Source: Merluccius polli | Lineage: Eukaryota; Chordata; Actinopteri; Gadiformes; Merlucciidae | Length of the DNA: 64,000 bases | NCBI GenBank assembly: GCA_030340625.1 | Contig: JAOPHQ010005419.1 | Span: 77,501 to 141,500 of the forward strand | Direction of reading: 5' to 3' | Shown: one piece after another, positions 23,361 to 34,429 of the stretch | Layout: the number at the start of each line of letters is the position of its first letter | Position numbering within the stretch: position 1 is the first letter of the stretch | Position numbers and translations under genes: made by a program | Notes under the pieces: generated by a model | What the model saw: the letters and a program-made list of their open reading frames with translations, nothing else | Database searches by the model: none | Told to the model about the DNA's origin: nothing

Positions 23361-24231
23361 AAAAAATAAAAAGAGTTATTAATAGTTGCACACCAGAGGG
23401 CTCTGCTACTTGACAGACCCCCGCTTTAGTCAGAATGATAAATGTAGAGAACAAAATAAATAGATGTTTAAATCCAGCCCACTGAGAAAGTAATGAAACA
23501 GCTTTGGCGTCTAGGAGTGTGTCTGTGGGAGCTGGATAGGACGGGCGCTTCGATGCAGTGTGCAGTCTCATTACAGTTTAGCTTTTCCCACTTTTTCGTT
23601 TAACCGGATTGTAAAATGGTTCTTAACTTCTGAATTACAAGTGTCTGTTAGAGACAATCGACTATAGCCTCAAATGAAACGGGGAATATCATCTCAAGTG
23701 CTTAACTTGACACATAGTACATCCATTTCTGAAACATTTGGGGCAATTATAGGAAGTGTGCGTTGGATATGCGAGATTCACAGTTGCTAATTAGCCATGT
23801 CTAAATCATGTTCATCAGCCATTTAGCAATTAATGAGTCACTAATGAATACCAAATGAGCAATTCTCATCCCAGGCCAATGTAGACAAATTTGACTTTAT
23901 AATTGACAATTTGCCCCTAGCCAAATAAATGTTCCTGAATTAGCATGGATGGAATTAGAGCAGGAGAGGGTTTTGGGTTTTGAGAAAATTGCTCAAAAGT
24001 CCAATAATATTCACCATCACCATCATCGATATTGTCATCATCGTCTTCATCATTGGTTTTATGATTATTACTAGATAAAACTTTTGAAGGCATAAAACAT
24101 CTGATGCAACAAACCAGATGACCCAGAAATCTATTTTGGGCACATCTACACCGCCAACCTGCATGTGAAAAATGTTTCTTCGTTGATAGTGAAACTTCAG
24201 ACAATGAAGGAGCATCTACAGTATACCATTA

Positions 24232-24440
24232 CATTTACATTTAGGGCATTTAGCAGTAAGGAGGCCAACATTTGTCAGTAGAAAGTAAATCAACAATATA
24301 TCACTGTCGGTACAGCAAGGATGTCAACAGAACAAGTTTCTAAGGGCACCATTGCTAGGTTTAGCGATCCTTTCTGGTATAGCTAGGGTAAGATGCTATA
24401 CGATGCTAAGTACTATTTAATTGCTGGAATGCAAGTACTG
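24232..24440. mobile_element. Dispersed repeat, copy 2
   Basis: Same family and orientation as 17714-17950: TTTGTCAGTAGAAAGTAAAT, ATATCACTGTCGGTACAGCA, ACAGAACAAGTTTCTAAG, GATCCTTTCTGG and TACTATTTAATTGC appear in the same order. Confidence 0.65.
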
Positions 24441-24699
24441 AGGCCAGGAGTTACTAAACATTGGAGTACACAGCAGCAGCTTGTTTAGATAAAACATTAT
24501 GTGACGGAAAACTATGTGAACTAGGGCGCTTTAGAAGACTTCATGCTCCTCTTATGAGGTAATCTGGAAAAGTTTCCCAATTTTGGTGTGTGTATTCTTT
24601 TGAAGATAAAGATCCCTTAATCAACAACAGACTGCCTAATGACTGGGACATTGATATTACGGTCAGATGTTAAGAAGTGTGGGGAAGCAGATGCCCAAC

Positions 24700-24762
24700 A
24701 ATAGACAAAATTGGGGTCCTTTCTGGTCACGGGGCAAACAAAGGTTTAGGAACCACTGTGAT
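24700..24762 (-). mobile_element. hAT-like terminus fragment
   Basis: GGTTTAGGAACCACTGTG is the reverse complement of a CAGTGGTTCC-type end, preceded by TTTCTGGTCACGGGGCAAAC. Only one end is visible. Confidence 0.35.
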
Positions 24763-25059
24763 AGATAATGCAACACGTAACAAAATGGAGGATTTAATAA
24801 ATGACAAATGGCATGTTTGGATAGATGCAACAATCCACAGAGAGGTCGACGCTTGACTGAACAGGTAAGCGCAGGAGGAAGGAACCGTTCCATGCATGGC
24901 CACTATAGCATCGTGTCCCAGGTGAGCGCTTCAGACTGCTGCCAGCCGTCTTTTACAGTTACTGTTTGCTGATCCACTGAAGCTTGACGAACCACAGGCT
25001 TCCCCGATCTATATATAGTCCAGAGAAATGTGTTTGTGCTCTCCTCCGATACCACAACA

Positions 25060-25176
25060 ACAGCAACAACAACGGAGGCTGGGTTCGATCCCCACTGTCC
25101 ACCTGTTTTACCTGTAGGTACGCATCCCAATAACCCAATCCCTCCCTGCTCCTTTGGATACAAGTCTGCTAAATAG
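25060..25176 (+). mobile_element. tRNA-derived SINE fragment
   Basis: GCTGGGTTCGATCCCCACTG carries an intact B box. It is followed by ACCTGTAGGTACGCATCC and the tail CTCCTTTGGATACAAGTCTG with CTAAAT. Confidence 0.7.
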
Positions 25177-26436
25177 TGGAGTGCTTCAGGAAAGGAGTGC
25201 TTTCAGGAATCTGTCATCATCACATAAACCAGATCTTGTTCACAATAAATCAATGTCAGCATCCAGGGATGTGATATCTGCCTCCTCCACTCATACGACT
25301 TGGTACTCAGTTCCTTGTCTTTTTGTCTTTTGTTTCTCAGATTGGCATGGCTGCCATTGGGCCTGCTTTCAAAATGATTGGGTTTCTGCACAACATATCT
25401 TTTATGTTTCATCTTCTCTTGTGTATGCGAGACATCTTTTCAGATATAGAAATGAGATTCACATTCACGCTTTTCTCTGATTTTGTCAAGAAACTCTTTC
25501 CTTTGTATTAAGGCCTTGGTAGTGTGTAGACCTGCAGCATAACAAACGGATAACAACTAGGGTGTGCGTGTCGTCTTCCTCTCACTTCTTGTGTGTCTTT
25601 TCGTTCAGACTAAAGCACTTTGGCAACGGGAAATTGCTTGTTAAAAACCCATTAAAAATAAATTAGACTAGGCTTTTTCAGGCTCATGTGTAGAGACAAG
25701 GAGAGCGTCAAGAATAGGAAAGTAAGCACCCTTTAAGTGTCTGACAAATCTCTTCAGTTGTTTCTGCTCCCTGTTCTGTTATTACACTTACAGATAATTG
25801 TGTGATATTGTGAGCCTCCGTTTCAACTTTGCTGCAATCCTTTCACGGGGAGGCATGATTAGAGAAAATAAATTAGAGGGCGATACTCATCGCACATTTT
25901 ATGTACACGGAGGAGGACACTTTCTGCTGATGTTTACTGCTGATCCCGCCCCTTGAATTAACCTGTCAGCTTTTCCATTTCACACTTACAAACACATATT
26001 CTTAGCACTCCTTGTTCCATCTAAATCATTACAATTACCTACACGGAAAATAACATCCAATTACTATCTCAGCATTAAGCTACTGTTATCCAAGAAGGAC
26101 ACTAGCAGGCCTACAATGACTTCTTAATAATGCGAGTAGCACTCGGTCAAATGCACAATTACAGATCGCAGGTGTTGGCCAAGTGCAGCCATCTATCACA
26201 ACCACTAGCAGGAGGCAAAAACCTGCAGGCCAAAAGGTACGTCAAGCAGGAAATTGAGCTGCCCTATGCAAGGGATAAGGATGCGTAAAAGCATCCCCAA
26301 GCAGTGAATTCTAATATGTCACAAAAATATATATGTTTAACCTGCAGCTATTGTTTCCATAGTCTTTGGTTTTTGGTTTTAGGGTAGATTTTAAAAGGCT
26401 TTTAATGGTAAAATAAGAACCCTCTAAAACCTAGAT

Positions 26437-26788
26437 CAGTATTTCTCAAATGGGGGTACACGTACCCCTAGGGGTACTTTGAAGGATTGCAGGGGGTACT
26501 GTCTTATAACCAATTTAACATTGGTTATGAACAATTGTAAAATAATTCCACCTTAATTTAATCTCAATATCTCCTTAACAAAATTAAGTACAAGCCCATG
26601 TTTTTCACTAAACTGTAGTTATTTAATGTAAGCATGTAATGGTCATGTTTACACCAAATGAATTATGACACAGACATGAATTATTTTCCTTTTTTTCTCT
26701 CTCCAAAATGTTTGGTGCTGATGAAAGTGGTACTTGGCTGAAACATCTTGGAGGGGATACATTAGTAAAAATAGTTTGAGAACCACTG
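26437..26788. mobile_element. hAT MITE, 352 bp, with 8-bp target duplications
   Basis: The ends are CAGTATTTCTCAAA on the left and, in reverse complement, CAGTGGTTCTCAAA on the right. ACCTAGAT flanks both sides exactly (26429-26436 and 26789-26796), the 8-bp target duplication of hAT transposons. The left part contains the palindrome GTACCCCTAGGGGTAC. No transposase remnant. Confidence 0.92.
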
Positions 26789-26949
26789 ACCTAGATGACT
26801 CTAATCCAAGCTTTAACATACAAAAACAGAAGAATCTGTGTGTACATCAACTAAATAGGGTTTATTCACAAACTGCTCATAATAGTATCACATATCCAAC
26901 AGTTGCATAGGTATCAAATATCAAGCACACTTTTTGAAAAATACACACG

Positions 26950-29316
26950 TTGACACTAATGATTTTATTGGTGTCTCCTAGTCTTGATTTGCACGGCATC
27001 TCGAGAAAAACAGATGTAATTGGAATTGAAATCAATTACATCTATTAAACTAAACAAAAATGTACATACTATAGACTTAAACAAGAAAAATAGATTATTT
27101 TGGGTTCCTGAACTGTTCCTGTTTTTTTTCTGGTATATACACAATGACATCAGAGGTATAATATAATGGTTTCATGAGCAATGATTTCAGAAAACAAGAT
27201 AAACTGTGTGTACTATTTATTTAACTTCATTAACCTCACTTCATTTAATGTGTTGTGTGGGTTAGTTTGAAGTCTTCAGCATATCAATAAAACAAAATTA
27301 GACAATATCCAGCATCCACACATTAACTGTAAATAAAAAAAACAGAAGTGATACAAACAAACATTTAAATATGTATTTTTTTAAATAACCAAAACCAAAA
27401 GACCAACTTTTCTGTGAAAACAAAGTAGATAGCACGAAAAAAATACGAAGACGTAAAATAGAATCGAGGTCTATCACATTTTCCATCCTTCACTACAAAA
27501 AAACAACATAAATCTGCATCCCACACATTCCCCAATCCCTGGATGTGAAGACAGTGAAGGTGGTTTCGGCTGACACCCCCCCCCCCCCCCCTCCTCTCTC
27601 TGGCATGTCTCAGATGACATGCATGTGGTATTTCAGATTGCCCAGAAATGAAACGCAATTAAACCACATGGCCTAACCTGATAACCCATCCAATTACCCT
27701 AGTGGTGGGTGTCATGACAACGACACCCCCCCCCCCACACTCCCTTCCCTGCTTTCAGCTGCTATTCTCACACCAGATATTCAAAACAATATGCACTTGA
27801 CGATGGACAATATCTTATAAAATAACAACATATCACTCCATTTGAGGCTCCAATTTGAGGAGGGAACATTGGTCTTCAAGAGGGCGGTAAATACAAGGAG
27901 GATATTAGAAAATGTTTTGGTCGCTGATGTTTTATCCTACTTCAAATCTTTTCGAGTCTACAAGAAAATGTATTTCAGATGAAGAAAAACAAAAGACAAA
28001 TTCTGCAGAAGTCAAATTCATAACATAATCGTTCATTTCATGACCTCATTAAAAACAGGCATACACGTTCCTATTTACACATTTAAATCGACAAGAGTAA
28101 TAAATGTTAATACAAAAAAGTATAACCCTGATATTCAGACTACTTACAATGTGATAATCTGTACATAAATAAAAATACACACTTGAAAAAATACAGCATA
28201 TGGAAATAGGTAGTTTTACCTCCAACCCTGTAATTATGTATATTTCCACAACCCTTAAATGACCCAGTATGTTCAACAGTATCATTCTATATACAGCGGC
28301 AAGTCATTTGATAAAGACCTAGGGAGGAGATGGGTAACAATTTAGTCTTTTTTAATTTACAACCTTTATCTCAACATTCCTTTGATACCCTTTAGATAAG
28401 TTAGCGCCAAGTTTGACATTTCAACTGAGTTTTTTTAAATTATGAATGCTGTGGAAATATTTGTGCAACTCTTTCATTGGCTTATGCAGTCAGTTTTAAT
28501 AGAGACTGTTTAGATGGGTACAGATAATGGACACAAACCATGATGAAATACACTACAAAGGAATCTATGATGCCAATTTGTGACTTAAAATGTTTGGATT
28601 TCAATAAACAAACAAGATATTTTAAATGAGATGTTGGTGTAATAAAAGGTCTCTGATGGCTGTCATTCTATATGATGTCATTCTATAAGATGTCTATACG
28701 AACCTTTCAGGAATGACAACTATATTGGTTTAAGATTACTGTATGCTTTCATATCATTCTGCCCGTTTGTCAAACACTCGATTATGTATAAAATTCAAAC
28801 TGTGGCAAATCGCCAACGCACCACCAACACAAATAACACACAAGGTTGTAAAATGTCACACAACCTCCTCCTTGTTCTTGGCAAACAGGAGGAATCATCA
28901 TAATGACAATCAAAGAAATCCATAACACAATCACAGTGTCCAGTGACTATGAAAGCCATTCAGCTGACTACAACATTTGACAATACTAATCATATTTATT
29001 TGTAATAATAATAATGTATTCATAACAATAAAGTACTTAAAGAGAGAAATGAGGACAGTGGTCCGTGGTTTGACGATGAACAACATTAAGAAACTCATAG
29101 TTTGACCGGTGGTGTTGATGATTTATCTTTTCGCAGTATCTTACGGTGGGCCTCGCGGTATCTGCTGTGACATTGTGTATTGGGGACATTGCGTGCGGCG
29201 GGAGCCCTGCATGTGTTTCTGGGGACTGTGCCGTGTCTAGCGGTTCTGGTGTTGGGCTCTCGGCCAGAAAGGTACTGGCTTCATACGCACGACCACACTG
29301 CCAGAGACTGTTGGTT
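26950..29316 (-). other. ldlrap1: Probable ldlrap1 3' UTR
   Basis: AT-rich, largely repeat-free sequence between the stop codon and a minus-strand AATAAA at 26964-26969. The length of about 2.4 kb is plausible for this gene. Two short poly-C interruptions occur (27576 and 27726). No exon on either strand was recognised. Other minus-strand AATAAA motifs, for example near 28990, could end the transcript earlier. Confidence 0.4.
26964..26969 (-). terminator. ldlrap1: Candidate polyadenylation signal of ldlrap1
   Basis: TTTATT on plus reads AATAAA on the ldlrap1 strand. It is the last such motif before the hAT MITE and the intergenic sequence. Confidence 0.3.
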
Positions 29317-29326
29317 TCAAGCCAGT
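29317..29326 (-). CDS. ldlrap1: ldlrap1 last coding exon: Arg-Leu-Ala then stop
   Basis: A strong acceptor, a CT-rich tract ending CTCTTCACAG, lies at 29327-29336. Joined in phase to the previous exon (AG carried over), it reads Arg-Leu-Ala and then TGA (29319-29317). Mammalian ARH reads Ser-Arg-Leu-Ala-Gln-Ser-Arg at the same junction and continues for about 45 residues, so the match in phase is good but the tail is cut. An alternative AG inside the exon (exon start at 29274) would read on as STFLAESPTPEPLDT, which resembles the mammalian LAQSRTNPQVLDT, but it has no pyrimidine tract. The intron before it is 6.8 kb. Confidence 0.5.
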
Positions 29327-29334
29327 CTGTGAAG

Positions 29335-29420
29335 AGAGAGAGAGCGAGAGAGAGACAGAGAGAGAGACAGAGGGAGAGAAAGGGAAATAAATCACAAGAG
29401 AGAGAGGGAGAGGCAAAGGC
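29335..29420. repeat. GA-rich tract overlapping a splice acceptor
   Basis: GA and GACA repeats on plus; on the ldlrap1 strand it is the CT-rich polypyrimidine tract before the last exon. Confidence 0.85.
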
Positions 29421-29553
29421 AAAGTGAGAATGAAAGCAAGGGGGAATACACTGATATTGTTAGAAATGTCAGAGATGGAAAATATGTATTCATCGAGTAT
29501 CAAGGGAGTTCGGATAGGACATCCAGAGGTCAGGGGAACGAAGGAGAAAACAC

Positions 29554-29639
<86 letters not shown>
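29554..29639. repeat. (GA)n microsatellite
   Basis: About 42 uninterrupted GA units. Confidence 0.97.
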
Positions 29640-29641
<2 letters not shown>

Positions 29642-30404
29642 CTGTTGACTCGAGTAAAGGGACAGACTAGGACGTCTAAAGCACAGAAATACACCTATAG
29701 GTCACCACTCTGCCTGCCAATCACCACATTAAGGGGCAGAGACGAAGCGAGCGTTGCGATTGGTTTAGCAGGTCAAACAACACAAACACCGGGTCACGAC
29801 CCTGGCGAAGTCAATGGTTGTTCAAACCGTTGTCCTCGGATTAGCATGTGTGCTGACACACACACACACGTGTATGCATGCGCACACACAAACACACATG
29901 TACGCAGACGGACACAACCACGTGTGTACGCACACGCGCCGCAGAAAACATGAACAGGAAGTCTTTGTTGAAGTGTAACCGCCACGCTTGGCTACTGTCC
30001 AATACAAGAGAGTAGTCGCTCCATACGCCTGTTTCCCAGAAAATGGCGGCCTCCTACATCAACTCTGTTTCTGCGAAAAAGTCGGACCATTGACGTAAGC
30101 GGTTTAACTAATCTGTGATTTATTTTTTTACAGAAACGAAAAAGGTTGAGGCTGCAGACTGCATTTTTTTCACGACGCCACTAAATGCACTAGGGATGAC
30201 ACTGTGATTCGGAAGAAAGGTTTCATGACGCATGTGGGACTCAAGCATGCAGTTTAGACATGCGCGTGCACACACACACACACACACCTCACCTCATTTA
30301 CTGGCTTCTACCTCCTCTACCTCCATGCTGCTGTAAGGTAGGTGTGTATGAAGGAAGGGAGGAAGGGAGGAAGGAAGAAAGGAAGGAAAGGAGGAAGGAC
30401 AATA

Positions 30405-32045
30405 TAAGGCAAGGCAAGGCAGCTTTATTTATATAGCGCATTTCATACACATTGGCAACTCAATGCGCTTTACATAAAACAATAAGAATTGAAATAAAAA
30501 AATAAAAATAAATAAAAACAACTACAGAAGAATAGAAAGAAATAAAATACTATAAGAGCAGCATAAAATCATGATTTAAAAGGACATAGTGCAATTAAAA
30601 TTTACAATTTAAAGTGCTTTGAACAAGCAATCATAAGCACAGGAGAAGAGAAGTGTTTTTAACCTGGATTTAAAAATGTTCACAGTTGGGGCTGATTTCA
30701 GTTCAGCTGGTAGTTTGTTCCAGTTTTGTGCAGCATAACAGCTAAAAGCTGCTTAACCATGTTTAGTTTGAACTCTGGGCTCCACTATCTGACCTGAGTC
30801 AGTAGATCTCAGAGCCCTACTGGGTTTGTAGTCTACTAAGATGTCATTCATGTATTCTGGACCTAAACCATTCAGTGATTTGTAGACCAGTAGCAGAACT
30901 TTAAAGTCTATTCTATAGCTGACTGGGAGCCAGTGTGAAGACTTTAGAACTGGAGTAATGTGCTCTGATCTCTTTGTTCTGGTTAAAACTCGAGCTGCAG
31001 CATTCTGAATGAGCTGCAGCTGTTTAATGCTTTTTTGTGGGAGTCCAGTCAGACGACCGTTACAGTAGTCGAGTCTACTGGAGATGAAAGCATGAATCAA
31101 CTTCTCCTGGTCTGTTTGAGACATAAAACCCTTCACTCTGGATATGTTCTTAAGCTGATAGAAGGCTGTTTTGGTGATGGATTTGATATGACTGCTGAAG
31201 GTCAAATCTGAGTCTATCAGCACGCCAAGGTTTCTGACTTGGTCCCTAGTTTTTAGAGAGAGTGACTCGAGATGTTTACTGACGGCAATCCTCTTCTCTT
31301 TATTGCCAAAAACAATTACCTCAGTTTTGTCCTGATTTAATTGAAGGAAATTTTGGTTCATCCAATTTGTTACTCACAATGACTGTATTGGACTGTAGTC
31401 ATCTGAGGACAGTGCTATGTATATCTGCGTGTCATCTGCATAACTGTGATAGTCTACATTAGAGTTCTGCAGAACTTGACCCAAAGGCAGCATATATAGA
31501 CTGAACAGAAGGGGTCCAAGAACTGACCCCTGAGGAACTCCACATGTCATAGCCATTCGATTGGATTCATAACTTCCAATGGTCACAAAATAACTCAGCT
31601 CTTCCAAGTAGGACCTGAACCATTCTAGGACTGTTCCACTGAGTCCTGCCCAAGTTTCCAACCTATTCAACAATATACTGTGATTCACAGTGTCAAATGC
31701 AGCACTGAGATCCAACAGGACCAGAACTGACACCTTGCCTGAGCCAGTGTTTAACCTAATATCATTTAACACTAATAAGAGCTGTTTCTGTACTGTGGTG
31801 AGGTCGGAAGCCTGATTGAAATTTGTCGAAAAGGCCACTGGAATTCAAGAAATTGCTGAGTTGATTAAAAACCACTTTCTCAACGATCTTGGCTATAAAA
31901 GTAAGATTTGAGATAGGTCTGTAGTTGGTTAACATGGAAGCATCCAGCGATCTCTTTTTTAAGAGTGGCTTAATGGCAGCTACTTTTAGGGATTTAGGAA
32001 ACGTGCCCGATTGAAGTGAGCTATTTAGTATTTGTCGCAAATCTA
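30405..32045 (-). pseudogene. L2-type LINE, 5'-truncated and frame-broken
   Basis: Three minus-strand frames join into one reverse transcriptase. The first piece contains SGTFPKSLKVAAIKPLLKK, NYRPISNL and FQSGFRPHHSTETAL; the second contains LDLSAAFDTVNHSILLNRL, GVPQGSVLGPLLFSLYM and the catalytic YADD; the third contains LNQDKTEVIVFGNK and the C-terminal RLDYCN, ARVLTRTK and LHWLPV-like region. The 3' end carries GCGCTATATAAATAAAGCTG and AAGGC tandem units at 30405-30430, typical of fish L2 tails. Frame changes near 31800 and 31370 and the missing endonuclease show it is dead. It sits in the last ldlrap1 intron. Confidence 0.88.
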
Positions 32046-32246
32046 TTTGGACAATATAAGAATGTCGAGTATTGGTTCCATGAGGGTATAACAAAAAAGT
32101 GTTAGGGTTTATGTTTATTATAAAATTGAAATGTACAAAGATAGTCATTAAAATGTAAACTCCCAAATCTTTCTCCCTCTAAAATGACTCGCTTCAAATC
32201 GTAAACTCTTCTAAACTCTTCATATCCTTGTAAACAGAGCATACTG

Positions 32247-32462
<216 letters not shown>

Positions 32463-32803
32463 GAGGACCAAGTGAAGGCGTGGGAGGGAGGACCCTCCAG
32501 GTTCATAAAACATTCATCTGTTCTCCTGCGTTTCCGTTTGATTTCAATGGAAACCACTTCCAGCTGAATATATAATACTGTATGTGCTGTACATTTATGC
32601 ACAGGCGAGTGCACCAGCATGAGACTATACATGTAGACTTGAAAGACAGCAAAGCGGACATCTTGTACGTCACCACACTATATCATAATCACATGTAACC
32701 ATGACATGTTTATTGAGGAGGAGTTGACAGCAAACACTCGTATGGTACTCAATGTGTAGACTTTATGTTTCCAATCTTCTCCACATACGCACACAGGTAC
32801 ATT

Positions 32804-32804
<1 letters not shown>

Positions 32805-32882
<78 letters not shown>
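32805..32882. repeat. (GT)n microsatellite
   Basis: About 38 GT units. Confidence 0.97.
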
Positions 32883-32886
<4 letters not shown>

Positions 32887-32947
32887 CCACGTGAGTTGAA
32901 GCAACATACATTGGAGAAAATACCTAATCACAGAACATTTATATTGT

Positions 32948-33263
32948 GCTTATACCATGGCCCGGGTGAATACTCGATTCTGATTGGCTGGAGAGGTGTG
33001 CATTATTTTTCACTCGTCTCTATTTACTGGAGTAATAAGGTAATGTCTGCATTCAATATGAATCTCATGTTAACTGACATTAGGCATTAGTCAGACCCAG
33101 GCATTAGTCAGACCCATATATTTCTCCGGTCATTTGCTGTTTGTTTACAGGCACACAAAAAGTAGTGTGAGCTAAAAGTTGTATTTTTGAGACAGAATTA
33201 CCCCAAAATATGAATCAACACCCTTATATTTGTATTGATTCATGAGTGGCCATGGTATAAGCG
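32948..33263. mobile_element. MITE-like element with 13-bp inverted ends
   Basis: GCTTATACCATGG at the left is the reverse complement of CCATGGTATAAGC at the right. Internal features include CGATTCTGATTGGCTGG and, just outside the right end, GGGATAATCCCC, both shared in part with 2404-2720. No coding sequence. Confidence 0.6.
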
Positions 33264-33599
33264 GGATAATCCCCTCCGAGGTGTGCATGTATTGAGAAAT
33301 ATTGCTGGATGCGGGGGCTAAGAACCATTAGCATTATTTTTCAATCCCTTACTTATCCATCTTCTATGGTGGTAATTGCAGCCATCGTTTACTTCCCCAA
33401 TGTGCTCCACAGAGCAGAGCAGCGCTGCTTCAGGCGTCATTGGAAATCCTTTAGCGCGTTTGTTGTGCTTTGGTTTTTAAACGGTTCGATGGCGACCTTT
33501 ATTGAATCTGTTATCGTGCGACGATAGAGTCCAAACATTACAGGATCTTTATCAAGACTCGTCTGAAACAAAAAACTCTTTCTTTCTTACTAACAAATA

Positions 33600-33600
33600 C

Positions 33601-33653
<53 letters not shown>
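33600..33653. repeat. (GATA)n microsatellite
   Basis: Thirteen ATAG/GATA units in a row. Confidence 0.97.
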
Positions 33654-33654
<1 letters not shown>

Positions 33655-33777
33655 TGCGAGAGCTGCTAAAGCAATGCTCTTGGTTGCGTAACTTCCACTA
33701 CAGCAGGTGCTCTCCTCCACGCCAATATGACTGAACGAGTGAAATGAAAGATAGATTGCAATCCACCCACTCTGTGC

Positions 33778-34028
33778 GTGTTTGTATGGGTGTGATTGTG
33801 TGTGCGTGTCCATACGTGTGTGTGTGTGTTTGTGTGTGTGCGTGTCCGTGTGTGCATGTGTGTGTCCATATTTGTGTGTGTGTGTCCATATTTGTGTGTG
33901 TGTGTGTATGTGTGTGTGTCCATATTTGTGTGTGTGTCTGTGTGTGTGCGTTCCCATGTGTGTCCATAATTGTGTTTGTGTGTGTGTGTGTGTGTGTCCA
34001 TATTTGTGTGTGTGTGTGCGCGCGCGGG
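33778..34028. repeat. TG-rich minisatellite with CCATATTTGTG units
   Basis: GTGTCCATATTTGTGTGTGT recurs at irregular spacing (33865, 33885, 33917, 33993) between TG runs. The long open frames here on both strands are repeat artefacts. Confidence 0.9.
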
Positions 34029-34429
34029 TGTGAGTCTGGGGTTGTGCACGCGCTCTGGAATTGGACATTCATCATTTATAAGGGTCAGAAGAGCACAGTG
34101 AACGCCGGCCGGGCCTCTGAAGACAAATCTCCAGAGTTGTTTGGCGGCGCGCTACGATTCCTACCGCAGTATCTAGTGGGTGGTATGACATTTAGAGAGA
34201 GGTTTTCACACGGGGATTTTGTAAACACACAAGCGATATTGTACTGTATCATTATTACGCCGGTCCGAGGTCCAATCAGTGTTCGCATACGAGAGGAAAT
34301 TGAATGATGTAGTTGTTGATGTATCTAAAATAAATCTAACGACCTTGTGTCATGCAATTACAACGGCTTTAAACCCTTAGTTACCAGTGTGTCAGATTCA
34401 TGTGAAAGGAGAAACATGACATATATATA

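Larger units (their letters stand above)
23361..26436. other. Intergenic region between the convergent genes
   Basis: Unique AT-rich DNA plus a dispersed repeat (24232), a hAT-like terminus (about 24700-24762), a SINE fragment (25060) and the hAT MITE that starts at 26437. No coding exon was recognised. A 108-codon frame at 25154 has no recognisable domain and begins in the SINE tail. Confidence 0.6.

Noticed and set aside
28975..29274. Alternative last ldlrap1 exon reading STFLAESPTPEPLDT
   Set aside because: Resemblance to the mammalian tail is noted, but the acceptor lacks a pyrimidine tract, and the frame runs on into AT-rich low-quality sequence without the typical DDLFSF-like end. Kept only as an alternative.
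30753..31838. Intact LINE or host gene
   Set aside because: The reverse transcriptase is split across three frames and lacks the endonuclease.
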